NCBI GenBank assembly: GCA_016206405.1
Contig: JACQRQ010000202.1
Span: 1-7,160, forward strand
From: Elusimicrobiota bacterium
Lineage (GTDB): Bacteria > Elusimicrobiota > Elusimicrobia > O2-12-FULL-59-9
Direction: 5' to 3'
DNA: 7,160 nt
The translations under genes were made by a program, and so were the position numbers. The notes below the pieces were generated by a model. It was given only the letters and a program-made list of their open reading frames with translations. It did no database searches and was not told the origin of the DNA. Position 1 is the first letter of the stretch, and each line of letters opens with the position of its first letter. Positions 1 to 7,160 of the stretch are shown here, piece after piece.

Positions 1-203
1 CATAAAATTACGGCGCCCTGTCCGGCAGGAAATTCGGCTTCGGAAATTTTGAGGCCGCTTTCGCCGTCCTGAAGCGAAACGGCGGCGTCAGGCGAGAGCA
101 GATCGGTGTCGCCGGAGGCGATGAAGCTCCCCGCGGAGTCGGAGGTGCGCATCGTTGCGCCGACAAATTCGGGACCACGGCTATCACTCGAGATTTCCTT
201 ATC
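1..203 (-). other. Start of a further module (D1), continues beyond the left edge
   Basis: Residues 2320-2386. After the TTIKV end of C3 the sequence reads SSDSRGPEFVGATMRTSD, then DTDLLSPDAAVSLQDGESGL and the start of another strand. GP-x-F at the opening and a D-x-E-S-G-L turn suggest another Ig-like unit, but it does not align with A, B or C. It is cut by the window edge, so no family is assigned. Confidence 0.5.
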
Positions 204-3200
204 CACCTTGATGGTCGTCAATCCGGAACGCAGGGGATAAATGCCTTGGGCGGCGACCGTTCCGGCGCTCAAAATAAAATCGGCGGCCCGCTGGATTTCC
301 AGCCCAAAGGTGCGGCCCCCCAGCGCCGCGTTGGCCACATGCAAACTCAAAAAGTAGGTTTGGGTGGCCGCTCCGATGAGCTCGGACGCCGCCGTCATGC
401 CCGGATAGGCGTACGCCGTGAAATAGCCGAGCGAGATCGCGGCCTGACCGCCCGAAAAGTATGCCTCTTGCGCCGCGGAAAAATCGCCGCGGGGATCGAA
501 GGCGCCGTCGCCGTTGTCCCTAAAAAGGCGGACCCCCAGCACGTCGGTGTCCGAAGCGGAGCCGGCGCGCCGCACGTTGATGGATTTAAGACCCGTCTGG
601 CCCTGCTCCGCCCACAATTCCAGTTTGAGCGCCGCGCTGTCAAGTTGTCCCGCGACGGCCGAGGGTCCGGCTAGGTCGGCCGAGCGCGCGTAGAGCGTCG
701 GCGGCGGAGGCTCCTCGATGACAACCGCGGCGTTTGCGGCGAGGATGGAGGGACTGGTGAGATCCTTGGCGGCGATCGCGCGCGAGCCCGGGGTCCACAG
801 GGTCACGGAGTCAATCAACTCCCCATTGTAAAGCGCCCTCTGGGCGGGCAGACGGGCCATGGCATCCGAGCTGGTCAATCCCACGATATCGGAGCCGGCG
901 ACCGGATTGAACTGGGCATCGGTCAAACGCGCGCTGACTGAAAAGGCTTTGCCGGCCTTCTGCCTAAGCGGAGTTCCCTTCTTCCCGGCCGCCGAACCGG
1001 GCGCGGCCGTTTCTCCCGGCAAAAGCAGCAGCAGCCGCCAAGCCCCTGAGGCGTTGACCGTCACAACGGCGCCGGCCGAAAGACGCGGCACCACCGTGTC
1101 CTCGACGCTCAAAGTCTGGCTCCCGGCAGTCTTGAAAGCCACCTGAAAAGCGCGGCTTCCGCCGTCGGCCGGCAAGAAGCTGTAACTGGCGGGCAAGACG
1201 GCATAGGCATCGCTCGACTGAAACTTCACCGCGCCGTTGTAGGCGGCCGCAAGCTGGTTGGCTCCGTTCAAGGCGTTTACGGTCACGCTGTAGGCGCTTC
1301 CCGCGACGAGGTTTGTGGGCAAGCCGGGCTTTAGGATAACGAGACGCTCCGCCGAGGCCGCCAGGATGCTGCTCAGATAGGCCGTCATGGGATAGAAGGC
1401 CGCCTGGCCACCGTCCATCACATCCGGCGAGTTGAGGCCGAAGCCGGCCGGGCCCTCGATTCTCAAGGTGGCCCCCGATCCGGCGGCCGCCGAACTGCTC
1501 AAGGTGATGGCGACGAAAAACGTCTGGGTTGAACGCGACAGTTTTACGGCCGGGGACTGCATGGCCTGGCCCTCCGCGTTGGGAGAGGCGGAGCCGATCT
1601 GAAGATCGGAGGAAGCCTCCAGTTTGCCGTTGGCGTTTAAGTCCTTCCAAAAACTGACTGATTGGATGTTTCCCGCCTGAGTGTCGTGCACGTCCACGGT
1701 GAGATTGGCGAGCGTCGCCTCGTGGCTCAGAGTTCTCAAAGCGAACTGGAGCATGGGGACATTCGCCTGCCCCTGAAGGGCGCTGGAAGGCGCCACCGCG
1801 ATGGGGCTGACGAGCGTCACCGTGTCGATTTGGAGCTCCACCCGGGTCCGGCTGGATTGGAGCGGATACTGCCCCGCCTGTTCCGCCATCCGGCCCGCCT
1901 GGAGGCTGAAGTCCGAGCTGGAATTCAAGGCCGCGCCGGCCGTTCGGCCGATGCCCGCCGTCTCCGCGTAATCATAGGTGATGAAAAAGTACTGCGTGGC
2001 CGATCCGATGGAAGCTCCCTTCAGCGACAAAGCGGCCGCGCCTTGGGAATACCGACCCGCGGCCAAAACGGTGTCGCTGGAGGCGCTGAAGCTGGCGTTG
2101 CCCGAATCCTGCCAGAGCGTCGCGCGCAGGATGTCGGAGTCCGCCATATCGCCGGTCAAATGTAGGCTCAAGGCTTCCATGCGGCCCGTGCCGCCTTGAG
2201 CCCACAGCCCCAAACGCAGAACGGGAAGTTGGAAGGCGCCCTGGAAGGTGGTCGAGGGCGCGAGGTCCGTTGCCGCGACATAGACGGTCGCCACCCCTCC
2301 GACGCCCAAGGTCGGATCCGGGTTCCATACGATCCGGTTATTGGGGTCCTTCTCAAACTTGGAGCCGGCCATAGTGCCCGTGGAGTCGGCTATGTAAAGA
2401 TTGGCGCCGGTCAAGTTGAGCGCCGCAACGTTGGCGCCCAAAGCGGCGTCGGCGAAATTCAAATAGTACATGGTGGCGTCCGCCGATAGATTTCCCAGCG
2501 TGACGGCGCTGGCGCCCGGCTGGAAGTTTTGGAAGGTCACGCTGGAGACTGAAATGGGACCCGCGTAATCTTGAATCTGTAGGCCCTTGGAATTGAGGCC
2601 GTCCAAAACGGCGCGAGACAGGTTCAAAGCTTTGAAAACGGTGAGTTCCAAGTAGCTTCCAGCATAAACGGCCGTTTGACGCCGCGTGAGGGTGGAGGGA
2701 CCTTGGGCGGCATCCAGCATCCTCAGCGTTCCGTTGCACACGATGGAAGCCGCTTCAAGCGTCGCCGCCCCGCCCAACTGCAGCGTTCCGTCTATGAGAA
2801 GCGTATCGGCTTCCAAACGCCCGCCGTCAATTTCAAGAGCCCCTCCCCACACCCTGACATTTCCATTCACAACGTGCTTGTAATACCGGGCCGTCCCCAA
2901 AGTCATCGTTCCGGAGTGAACGTCCAGTCGGCTGGCCTCGAAATCGGTCCGGGAGATATAGATTTGAGAACCCTGGGCCTTTTCCACCCTCACGGCCCCG
3001 AATAGGGCGTCGCCTGAAACCGTCTGGAAGCGGGAACCCACGAACGAGACGGTGGCCGATTCGCCGATAAATTTTCCGCCGTTTTGAATCCAATCTCCAT
3101 GGACCCTGTGCATGAACGAGCCGCCGTTAAAAGTGCCGCCGCGCAGGGTGAGCGCCCCATTAATTTCCATGGGGGCCTGAGCGCTCACCTCGGAATAGTA

Positions 3201-6200
3201 GCCGGCTTGGATGGTAAAGGAGGCCAACCTCACGCCGGGGACATCCCAGAGGGCATTCTTGAAGGGGCTCAGGGAACCGAAGACCACTTGGTCCCCTTCA
3301 CCGGGGGCCTTGCCGCCGGCCCAATTGGCCGGATTGGAAGCCAAGTTGTCCGCGCCACGGCCGCTCCACTCAAGGATTCCCGCGGCGCCGGCGGCCTGGA
3401 CTTTCACGCTCACGGAATCGGAACGGGAAGCGCTTGCAGCGTCGCCCGCCGTCAAAGCAAAAGACCCTGAGGAGACAAACGTGACTGAGAAGACAAACTC
3501 CGCGTTATCGGCCGGCGAGAATAAATGGCTCGACGGCTGAACCGAGGCTCCGCCGGAAGCGCTCAAGGTCACGGCGCCGGCATAATCATAATCCTTGTTC
3601 TTCAGGCCCGCGTCGACGGCCGCCACGCGCGCCGGATAAGCGACGCCGGCCGTCGCCTCCTGAGCCGTTCCAAAAAGTCCATAGCCGTCGTAAAAATCCT
3701 GGCCGGATAAGACCAGCGCCAAGTCTCCCGGAAGCGGCCCCGCCGGATTGACCTGGATTTCCTTTTGATCCGACCAAGCCGGATAGCTGACGTCTTCCAC
3801 TCGCAGGTTCATGCCCCCTTCCGTATTGAATGTGACGGAAAAGGATCGGGCGCCGTTGTCGTAGGCCGCAAATGTATAATCCTCCGGAACGGAGGCGTAA
3901 GGATCGCCGGAGGTGAAGCGGATTCTGCCCGTGTAGGCATAATTAATGTTTTTGGAACCGTCCACGGCCTTGATGGAGACGGTATAAGGCGCGCCCACCG
4001 TCGCCGGCGCGGCTGTTCCAAAGACGGATCCGCTGTAGGTGCTTTGCCCCTCCAAAACGATCACCAATCCGCCCGGAAGCTCCGCTTGGCTTTCGACGCT
4101 CACCGCCTGGGTGTCCGAGCGGCCGGCGTCGCGCGCATCCTCAGCCGTCAGGCTGAACTCTCCGGCGGAGTGGAAAGTGATCTTGAAATTAAATTCCCCA
4201 TAATCGAACTGGCTGAACGCGTGGATCGCCGGCTCGATGGCCGCCTGAGGGTCGGTGGCGACAAGATCGACGGTCCCCGTATAGCCGAAATCTCTTTGGA
4301 AACCGGCCGCCGTCCCCAAAAAACCGCCGTAGCCTGCGCCCAGGGCGACAACCTTGATATCGTAGGCGACCCCGGCCGTCAGCGTCTCCGGAGTCCCGCG
4401 GATGCCGGAGTAATCCAGGAATTGGCCCGGAAGCACGATGGCCAAGTCGCCTCCCGCGGCCGTGGGGCTGTAGGAGACGCTCACTTCGCTTGGGATCGAT
4501 AAATTGCCGGAAGCGTCTTGAGCCTGCGTCACGATTCGATAGGCGCCCGCGGTCATTTGGGCGGCGGAGGGACCCGCGTAGCCCCAGAAGACATAATTGC
4601 TTTCCGCAAAAGCCTGGCTCGGGTTAAGCGATTGGGCCCCTGCCGCGAACTCGCTTCCGTTCCACCACGCGCCGTCGGAACTCCTTTGAATCCCGACCTT
4701 GACCTTGCTGACCAAAACGTTGTCGTAGGCGGAACCGGAAATCGCGGACAAGCCCGCCACGCTTTCTCCGCTGAAAGGTTGGGTGATATAGGCATAAGGC
4801 GGCTCCCTGTCCGTCAGGCCGCCGCCGGCGCTGAAGCGCACTTCTATCTCCTGCATCGGGGACTGGGCGTTGTTGGAGGTATCGAAGGCTTGCGCCGTGA
4901 TGCGGTAGTTTCCATCCGTCAGCGCCGTTTTACCCGGACCGTAATAAGTCCAATTGACAAAACTGCTTGAAACAAAAGACAACGCCGGATTTAGAATGGT
5001 GGATCCGGCGGCAAAGGCATAGCCGTTCCACCAGGCGTTGTCCGAAAGACGCTGGACTCCGATTTTCACCTGTTTGACGGCCTTGTTGTCCCATGCGGTG
5101 CCGGAGATGGTCCCCAGGCTGCTGATCAGGGCGCCTTGGGCCGGGAAGGAAATAGTCGCCTGAGGCAGTTCCGTGTCGGGCGCCGCGAAATACACCACCG
5201 CCTTGGCGGGCTCCGTTTGCTGAAGAAATGAGGAGTCAAAGGATTGGCAGTGGATGACATAGGAAATGCCGGCCTGGAGCTCGGAGTTGGGAGGCCCGGT
5301 GAAGCTCCAGTTGACGGAGGCCGCCGGTTGGATGGCCAGAGAATGAAGCTGCTGGTAGCTGACCCAGCCCGAACCGCTCCACCAACGGAAGTCGGAAAAT
5401 CTTTGAATTCCCAGCTCGACGCGGCTCACCATCACGTTGTCGCTCGCCACGCCCAGAATGTTCTGGAGGGAATTGACTTGGCTGTTGGCGGCCGGCGAGT
5501 TGATGGCCGAGGTCGGGGGCGTCGTGTCGGCCACGCGGAACGTCACGGTGCGCTCGCTTAAGCCAAGCTGCGCGTTGCCGCTCTGATCGACCGCTTGAGA
5601 TACGATGCGGTAAGACCTGCCGTCGGCTAAATGGGAACTCGCAGGTCCCGCGTAGCTCCACTGGATGAAATAGGCGGCGGAGAAGCCGGCCACCGGGTTT
5701 AAGAGCGGGACGGCGCTCGAAACGAAGCCGCTCCCGTTCCACCAAGCGCCGCTGAAAATGTCCTGAATGCCGACCTTGACCGAGGCCACGCTCCGGTTGT
5801 CGATGGCCGTCCCGGCGATGGAGCTCAGGCTGCCCGCAGCGGCCGTCTCCGGCGTGGTAATCGCCGAAAGCGGCGGGCTGTAATCGGGCTCCACATACCT
5901 CACCTTTTTGATCGTAGACGCCGCTTGGAGATTGCCGGAAGCGTCTTTGGCCTGGACGGAAATCTCGTAAGTCTCCCCGTCCGCCAAAAGGGCGTTCGAG
6001 GGCCCCACGAAGGTCCAACTGACCGAGGCAGCCGGCGAAAAGCCTCCGGCCAAATTGAGGATGGGCGCCGGGCTGTAGGTAAAATAGCTCCCGTTCCACC
6101 AATCGCCCGTCAAGCTCCTCTGGATCGAGACCCGCACGGATTGGACGCTTTTGTTGTCCATGGCCGTGCCGAGAATGGAAGCAAAGCTGTTCGTCTCCAA

Positions 6201-7160
6201 GGTGGAAGGCGAGGTGATGGCCGAGCTGGGCGCCAAGTTGTCCGGCGCGGCGTAGGTGACGTTTTTTTCCGTCGCCTGCGCCTGGGCGTTCCCCCCCGAA
6301 TCCCGGGCCATGACCACGATCTTATAGGTGACGCCGTCGGTGAGCGCCGAGTTCGATGGGCCGGCGAACGTCCAAAAGACGGCGGGGCCCGCCGCAAAAC
6401 CTCCGGCGGCCGACAAAATCTGCGAGCTGCTGGTGAAGGCGGAGCCTGCGGGATTCCACCACAACTCCGTCGCCAGATTCTGGAGACCCACCTCCACGGC
6501 GGCGACCGCGATATCATCGGAAGCGCTGCCTGAAATCGCCGCCAAGCCGCCCGCCGTGTTTCCGGAAGGCGCGCTGATATAGGAAACCGGAAGGGCGAGG
6601 TCGGGCGGCTGAAACTGGACCGTCTTTGAGGTCAACGCCGGCTGCGCGTTTCCGAAGCCGTCCGTGGCCCGGACGTAAATCGCGTAGTCGCCCGCGCTCA
6701 AGCTGGAGGAGGGCGGGCCTTGAAAGGTCCAGAAAACGCCGGCGGAGGGGACAAAACTTTGCGCGGACAGGAAAATGGAGCTTAGGCTTTCGGCAAAAGA
6801 CTGCCCGTCCCACCAAAAACCGGTGGACGCCTCTTCGATGGCCACCTCGACCGAAGCCACCTCTTTATTATCCGACGCCGAGCCGAAGATGGAGTCCAGA
6901 CCCGTAACCGTGGCCGCTCCGGGAGACTCGATGGCGGAGCCCGGAGGCGCCGTGTCCTCCTCGACATAGGTCGCCGTTCTCTCGGAAAGCCCCTGCTGCA
7001 AGTTGCCCGCCGCGTCGGCCGCCTGAACCACGAGGCGATAGCTGGCGCCGTCCGACAAGCTCAAAATACCCGGCCCCGCATAGCTCCACTGGACGTACGA
7101 AGCGGAAGCAAAAGCGGCGGCCGGATTTAAGATCGGCCCCGTGCTGGCGACAAAAACCGA
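1..7160 (-). CDS. Internal part of a giant multi-domain Ig-like repeat surface/secreted protein (both ends outside window)
   Basis: One minus-strand frame, with its first codon at 7160-7158, reads through 2,386 sense codons to position 3 with no stop. The start, any signal peptide and the C-terminal anchor all lie outside the window. Modules in order are: residues 1-899, eight WWNG Ig-like repeats; 902-1256, three B-type Ig/filamin-like modules; 1257-1623, a beta-helix-like stretch; 1624-1934, two C-type modules; 1935-2154, two more B-type modules; 2155-2319, a third C-type module; 2320-2386, the start of another module. Only two Cys are present (residues 638 and 1475). There are no membrane segments and no catalytic motif that I recognise. 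The composition and modules are those of extracellular bacterial stalk, adhesin or matrix proteins. Repeat conservation at the protein level despite different synonymous codons shows that this frame, and not the antisense ones, is under selection. Likely secreted or surface-exposed; the exact function is unknown. The coding call is near certain, the function is inference. Confidence 0.96.
204..698 (-). other. Module C3: beta-sandwich with acidic DNGDG loop
   Basis: Residues 2155-2319. TLYARSADLAGPSAVAGQ opens the module, followed by ALKLELWAEQGQTGLKSINV, SDTDVLGVRLFRDNGDGAFDPRGD, then ATQTYFLSLHV, FILSAGTVAAQ and a YPLRSG ending. The loop at residues 2215-2226 has Asp at 2215, 2218, 2222 and 2226 plus Asn 2216. 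This resembles the D.NGDG.FD..D calcium loops seen in many secreted bacterial proteins, and is the best preserved of the three C modules. It aligns along its whole length with C1. Confidence 0.75.
699..1049 (-). other. Module B5: diverged Ig/filamin-like unit with basic insertion
   Basis: Residues 2038-2154. The opening WRLLLLLPGE corresponds to the VLPGQ start of B1. AGKAFSVSARLTDAQFNPVAG, VGLTSSDAMARLP and SVTLWTPGSRAIAAKDL match the B strands, but the YxGxV strand is poorly kept. A Lys/Arg-containing stretch at 2057-2071 (A-A-G-K-K-G-T-P-L-R-Q-K-A-G-K) is unusually basic for this protein. The unit ends in a VVIEEPPPP linker, the only proline run of this kind in the window, which probably acts as a rigid hinge before C3. 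Confidence 0.65.
1050..1358 (-). other. Module B4: Ig/filamin-like beta-sandwich, separated from B1-B3
   Basis: Residues 1935-2037. It has the full B core: SAERLVILKPG opening, LVAGSAYSVTVNALNG, AAYNGAVKFQSSDAYAVLP, ASYSFLPADGG, SRAFQVAFKTAGSQTLSVED. The YxGxVxFxSSDxxAxLPxxYxF pattern is the cleanest in the window. It sits about 700 residues downstream of the B1-B3 block, between C2 and B5, so it marks a separate duplication or a block transposition within the gene. Confidence 0.8.
1359..1832 (-). other. Module C2: beta-sandwich with DLNANG-type possible calcium loop
   Basis: Residues 1777-1934. The strand order follows C1: DTVTLVSPIAVAPSSALQGQ, VPMLQFALRT, ATLANLTVDVHDT, then SVSFWKDLNANGKLEASSD, QTFFVAITL and a G.TLRIEGP strand. 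Residues 1840-1852 (D-L-N-A-N-G-K-L-E-A-S-S-D) have the D-x-N-x-N-G......D spacing of EF-hand-like or dockerin-like loops, so a bound Ca2+ is plausible but not proven. It is the most diverged C copy, lacking the YPL(Q/R)S ending. Confidence 0.7.
1833..2291 (-). other. Module C1: beta-sandwich with degenerate Asp/Asn-rich loop
   Basis: Residues 1624-1776. It begins ATVYVAATDLAP, continues with a LPVLRLGLWA.GG strand pair, then ADSDILRATLWQDSGNASF, the A-T-Q-Y-F-F strand and a closing QYPLQSS. The D-S-G-N-A-S-F...SSD stretch (residues 1685-1696) occupies the place of the acidic loop in C2 and C3 but has lost several acidic ligands, so metal binding here is doubtful. The closest relative in the window is C3; both share ATQ(T)(Y)F, FxLxAG and YPL(Q/R)S. 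Confidence 0.75.
2292..3392 (-). other. Beta-helix-like region with an opening NW.GG.AP..GD motif
   Basis: Residues 1257-1623. The segment opens with LEWSG...D......NPANWAGGKAPGEGDQVVFG. Openings of the form W...NW..G..P...D.V.F are known at the head of right-handed beta-helix regions in autotransporter-like and other secreted bacterial proteins. After it, short strands recur with Gly/Asn turns: EINGALTLRGGTFNGGSF, GDWIQNGGKFIGESATVSF, HVVNGNVRVWGGALEIDGG, LLIDGTLQLGGAATL and IVCNGTLRML. Rungs of about 20-25 residues with G-x-L-x-(I/L) cores suggest a parallel beta-solenoid. No lyase or hydrolase catalytic residues are recognisable. It holds one of only two cysteines in the window (residue 1475). 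The fold is inferred from pattern only. Confidence 0.65.
3393..3743 (-). other. Module B3: Ig/filamin-like beta-sandwich
   Basis: Residues 1140-1256. The opening GDLALVLSGQ closely matches B1, followed by F-G-T-A...T-A-G-V-A-Y, DYAGAVTLSASGGA and EFVFSVTFVSSGSFALTAGDA. Its S.SDS.SVKV end strand corresponds to the GRSDTQAVSV end of B1, so B1 and B3 look closer to each other than to B2. It passes directly into the beta-helix-like region. Confidence 0.8.
3744..4085 (-). other. Module B2: Ig/filamin-like beta-sandwich
   Basis: Residues 1026-1139. The opening GGLVIVLEGQ aligns with B1 and B3. It is followed by a V-G-A-P-Y-T-V strand, YAYTGRIRFTSGDPYASVP, an EDYTFAAYDNG turn, and the SFSVTFNTEGG strand. 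This is the most canonical copy of the family in the first B block, with the SGDP.A..P..Y.F...D.G core intact. It is flanked on both sides by sister modules without a spacer. Confidence 0.82.
4086..4457 (-). other. Module B1: Ig/filamin-like beta-sandwich with a glycine-rich insertion
   Basis: Residues 902-1025 of the giant protein. It opens with GGDLAIVLPGQ, then a T-A-G-V-A-Y strand, YTGTVDLVATD, and a closing F.ITFHSAGEFSLTAEDA pattern. The Y.G.V.(F/L)....D...(A) ... F.(V/I)TF...G...L...D arrangement is shared with B2-B4 and is typical of Ig-like or filamin-like units in bacterial surface proteins. Relative to B2 and B3 it carries about ten extra residues around 941-958, rich in Gly, between the second and third strands. 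It directly follows the last WWNG repeat through a short S-P-T-A-A-G-G linker. Confidence 0.8.
4464..7160 (-). repeat. Tandem array of eight WWNG-type bacterial Ig-like repeats (A0-A7), about 119 residues each
   Basis: Units lie at 6957-7160 (A0, C-terminal half only), 6603-6956 (A1), 6243-6602 (A2), 5886-6242 (A3), 5529-5885 (A4), 5178-5528 (A5), 4812-5177 (A6) and 4464-4811 (A7). Complete units are 116-122 residues. Each begins with D followed by a P(P)xSxI-like strand and S/T-P, then a G(S/T/V)A.DN..V..V.(V/L).(I/L)(Q/E) strand. A WW(N/D/S)G-type motif follows exactly 47-48 residues after the opening Asp (residues 116, 234, 354, 473, 593, 710, 832). Then come a (F/S/Q/N)W(T/S/G)(F/Y).GP motif (W at 25, 144, 263, 382, 501, 618, 737, 859) and a Y.I...A.D..GN-like end strand. 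This layout matches bacterial Ig-like domains of the Big_7 kind, here with an extra tryptophan-bearing insertion. Such arrays usually form rod-like extensions; the exposed Trp pair could bind carbohydrate, but that is inference. Confidence 0.9.

Noticed and set aside
964..1650. 228-codon open frame on the minus strand
   Set aside because: It is out of frame with the giant gene, overlaps modules C2, B4 and B5, and has a shadow-like Arg/Gly-rich composition.
1936..1950. GC-rich inverted repeat cggccgttcggccg, possible terminator stem
   Set aside because: There is no T-run on either side, and it lies inside the open coding frame of module C1.
3765..4502. 245-codon open frame on the plus strand
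   Set aside because: It lies antisense to modules B1 and B2, whose protein repeats are conserved in the minus frame. Its translation is rich in Arg/Gly with no recognisable domain, as expected of a GC-rich shadow frame.
5236..6102. 288-codon open frame on the minus strand
   Set aside because: It is the -1 frame of the giant gene across repeats A3-A5; the translation is Arg/Gly/Pro-rich without domains. The in-frame repeats with fixed Trp spacing show that the other frame is the coding one.
5925..6533. 202-codon open frame on the plus strand, and similar ones at 1662-2165 and 246-674
   Set aside because: All are antisense to conserved modules and have basic, Gly/Arg-rich translations with no known motif or convincing ribosome binding site.
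4656..6819. Regularly spaced DNA word similar to ccgttccacca, resembling a direct-repeat array
   Set aside because: The spacing is about 350-370 bases and the word encodes the WWNG motif on the minus strand. It is a protein repeat, not a CRISPR or iteron array.
1..7160. Possible frameshift, pseudogene or alternative genetic code
   Set aside because: Continuous translation gave exactly 2,386 sense codons with the two expected leftover bases, and repeats keep register throughout. No in-frame TGA is seen, so nothing supports a recoded TGA.

Overview
The whole window is the interior of one very large protein-coding gene on the minus strand. I translated the reverse complement from position 7160 to position 1. 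A single frame stays open for 2,386 consecutive codons, leaving two bases over at the left edge, with no stop and no sign of a frameshift. Neither the start nor the stop codon lies in the window, so the full protein is larger than 2,386 residues by an unknown amount. No second gene, RNA gene, promoter, terminator or mobile element is supported. The long open frames on the plus strand and in the other minus frames (for example 3765-4502 +, 5236-6102 -, 964-1650 -) are shadows of this gene in GC-rich DNA.

The protein is a chain of secreted-type beta-rich modules. Reading from its N-terminal side (right edge) to its C-terminal side (left edge): (A) seven complete and one partial copy of a roughly 119-residue bacterial Ig-like repeat with a signature WW(N/D/S)G motif (4464-7160); (B1-B3) three Ig/filamin-like modules (3393-4457); a predicted beta-helix-like stretch of about 365 residues that opens with a W...NW.GG.AP..GD.VVF motif (2292-3392); (C1-C2) two copies of a beta-sandwich module carrying an Asp/Asn-rich, possibly calcium-binding loop (1359-2291); (B4-B5) two more B modules (699-1358); (C3) a third C module (204-698); and the start of a different module (1-203). 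The order A8-B3-helix-C2-B2-C1-D is a clear case of module duplication and shuffling.

Only two cysteines occur in 2,386 residues. Residues are dominated by Ala, Gly, Ser, Thr, Val and Leu, and there are no hydrophobic membrane segments. This fits a secreted or cell-surface stalk, adhesin or matrix protein. No catalytic motif is recognisable, so its precise role is unknown.

The organism appears to be a GC-rich bacterium (roughly 60% GC by eye) using the standard bacterial code; no in-frame TGA, TAA or TAG is seen. Giant proteins built from Ig-like units beginning PP.S.I..P and containing WWNG, with NW.GG beta-helix and D.N.NG-type modules, remind me most of Elusimicrobiota and similar giant-gene lineages such as Omnitrophota. 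That is recollection and inference, not something the window proves.
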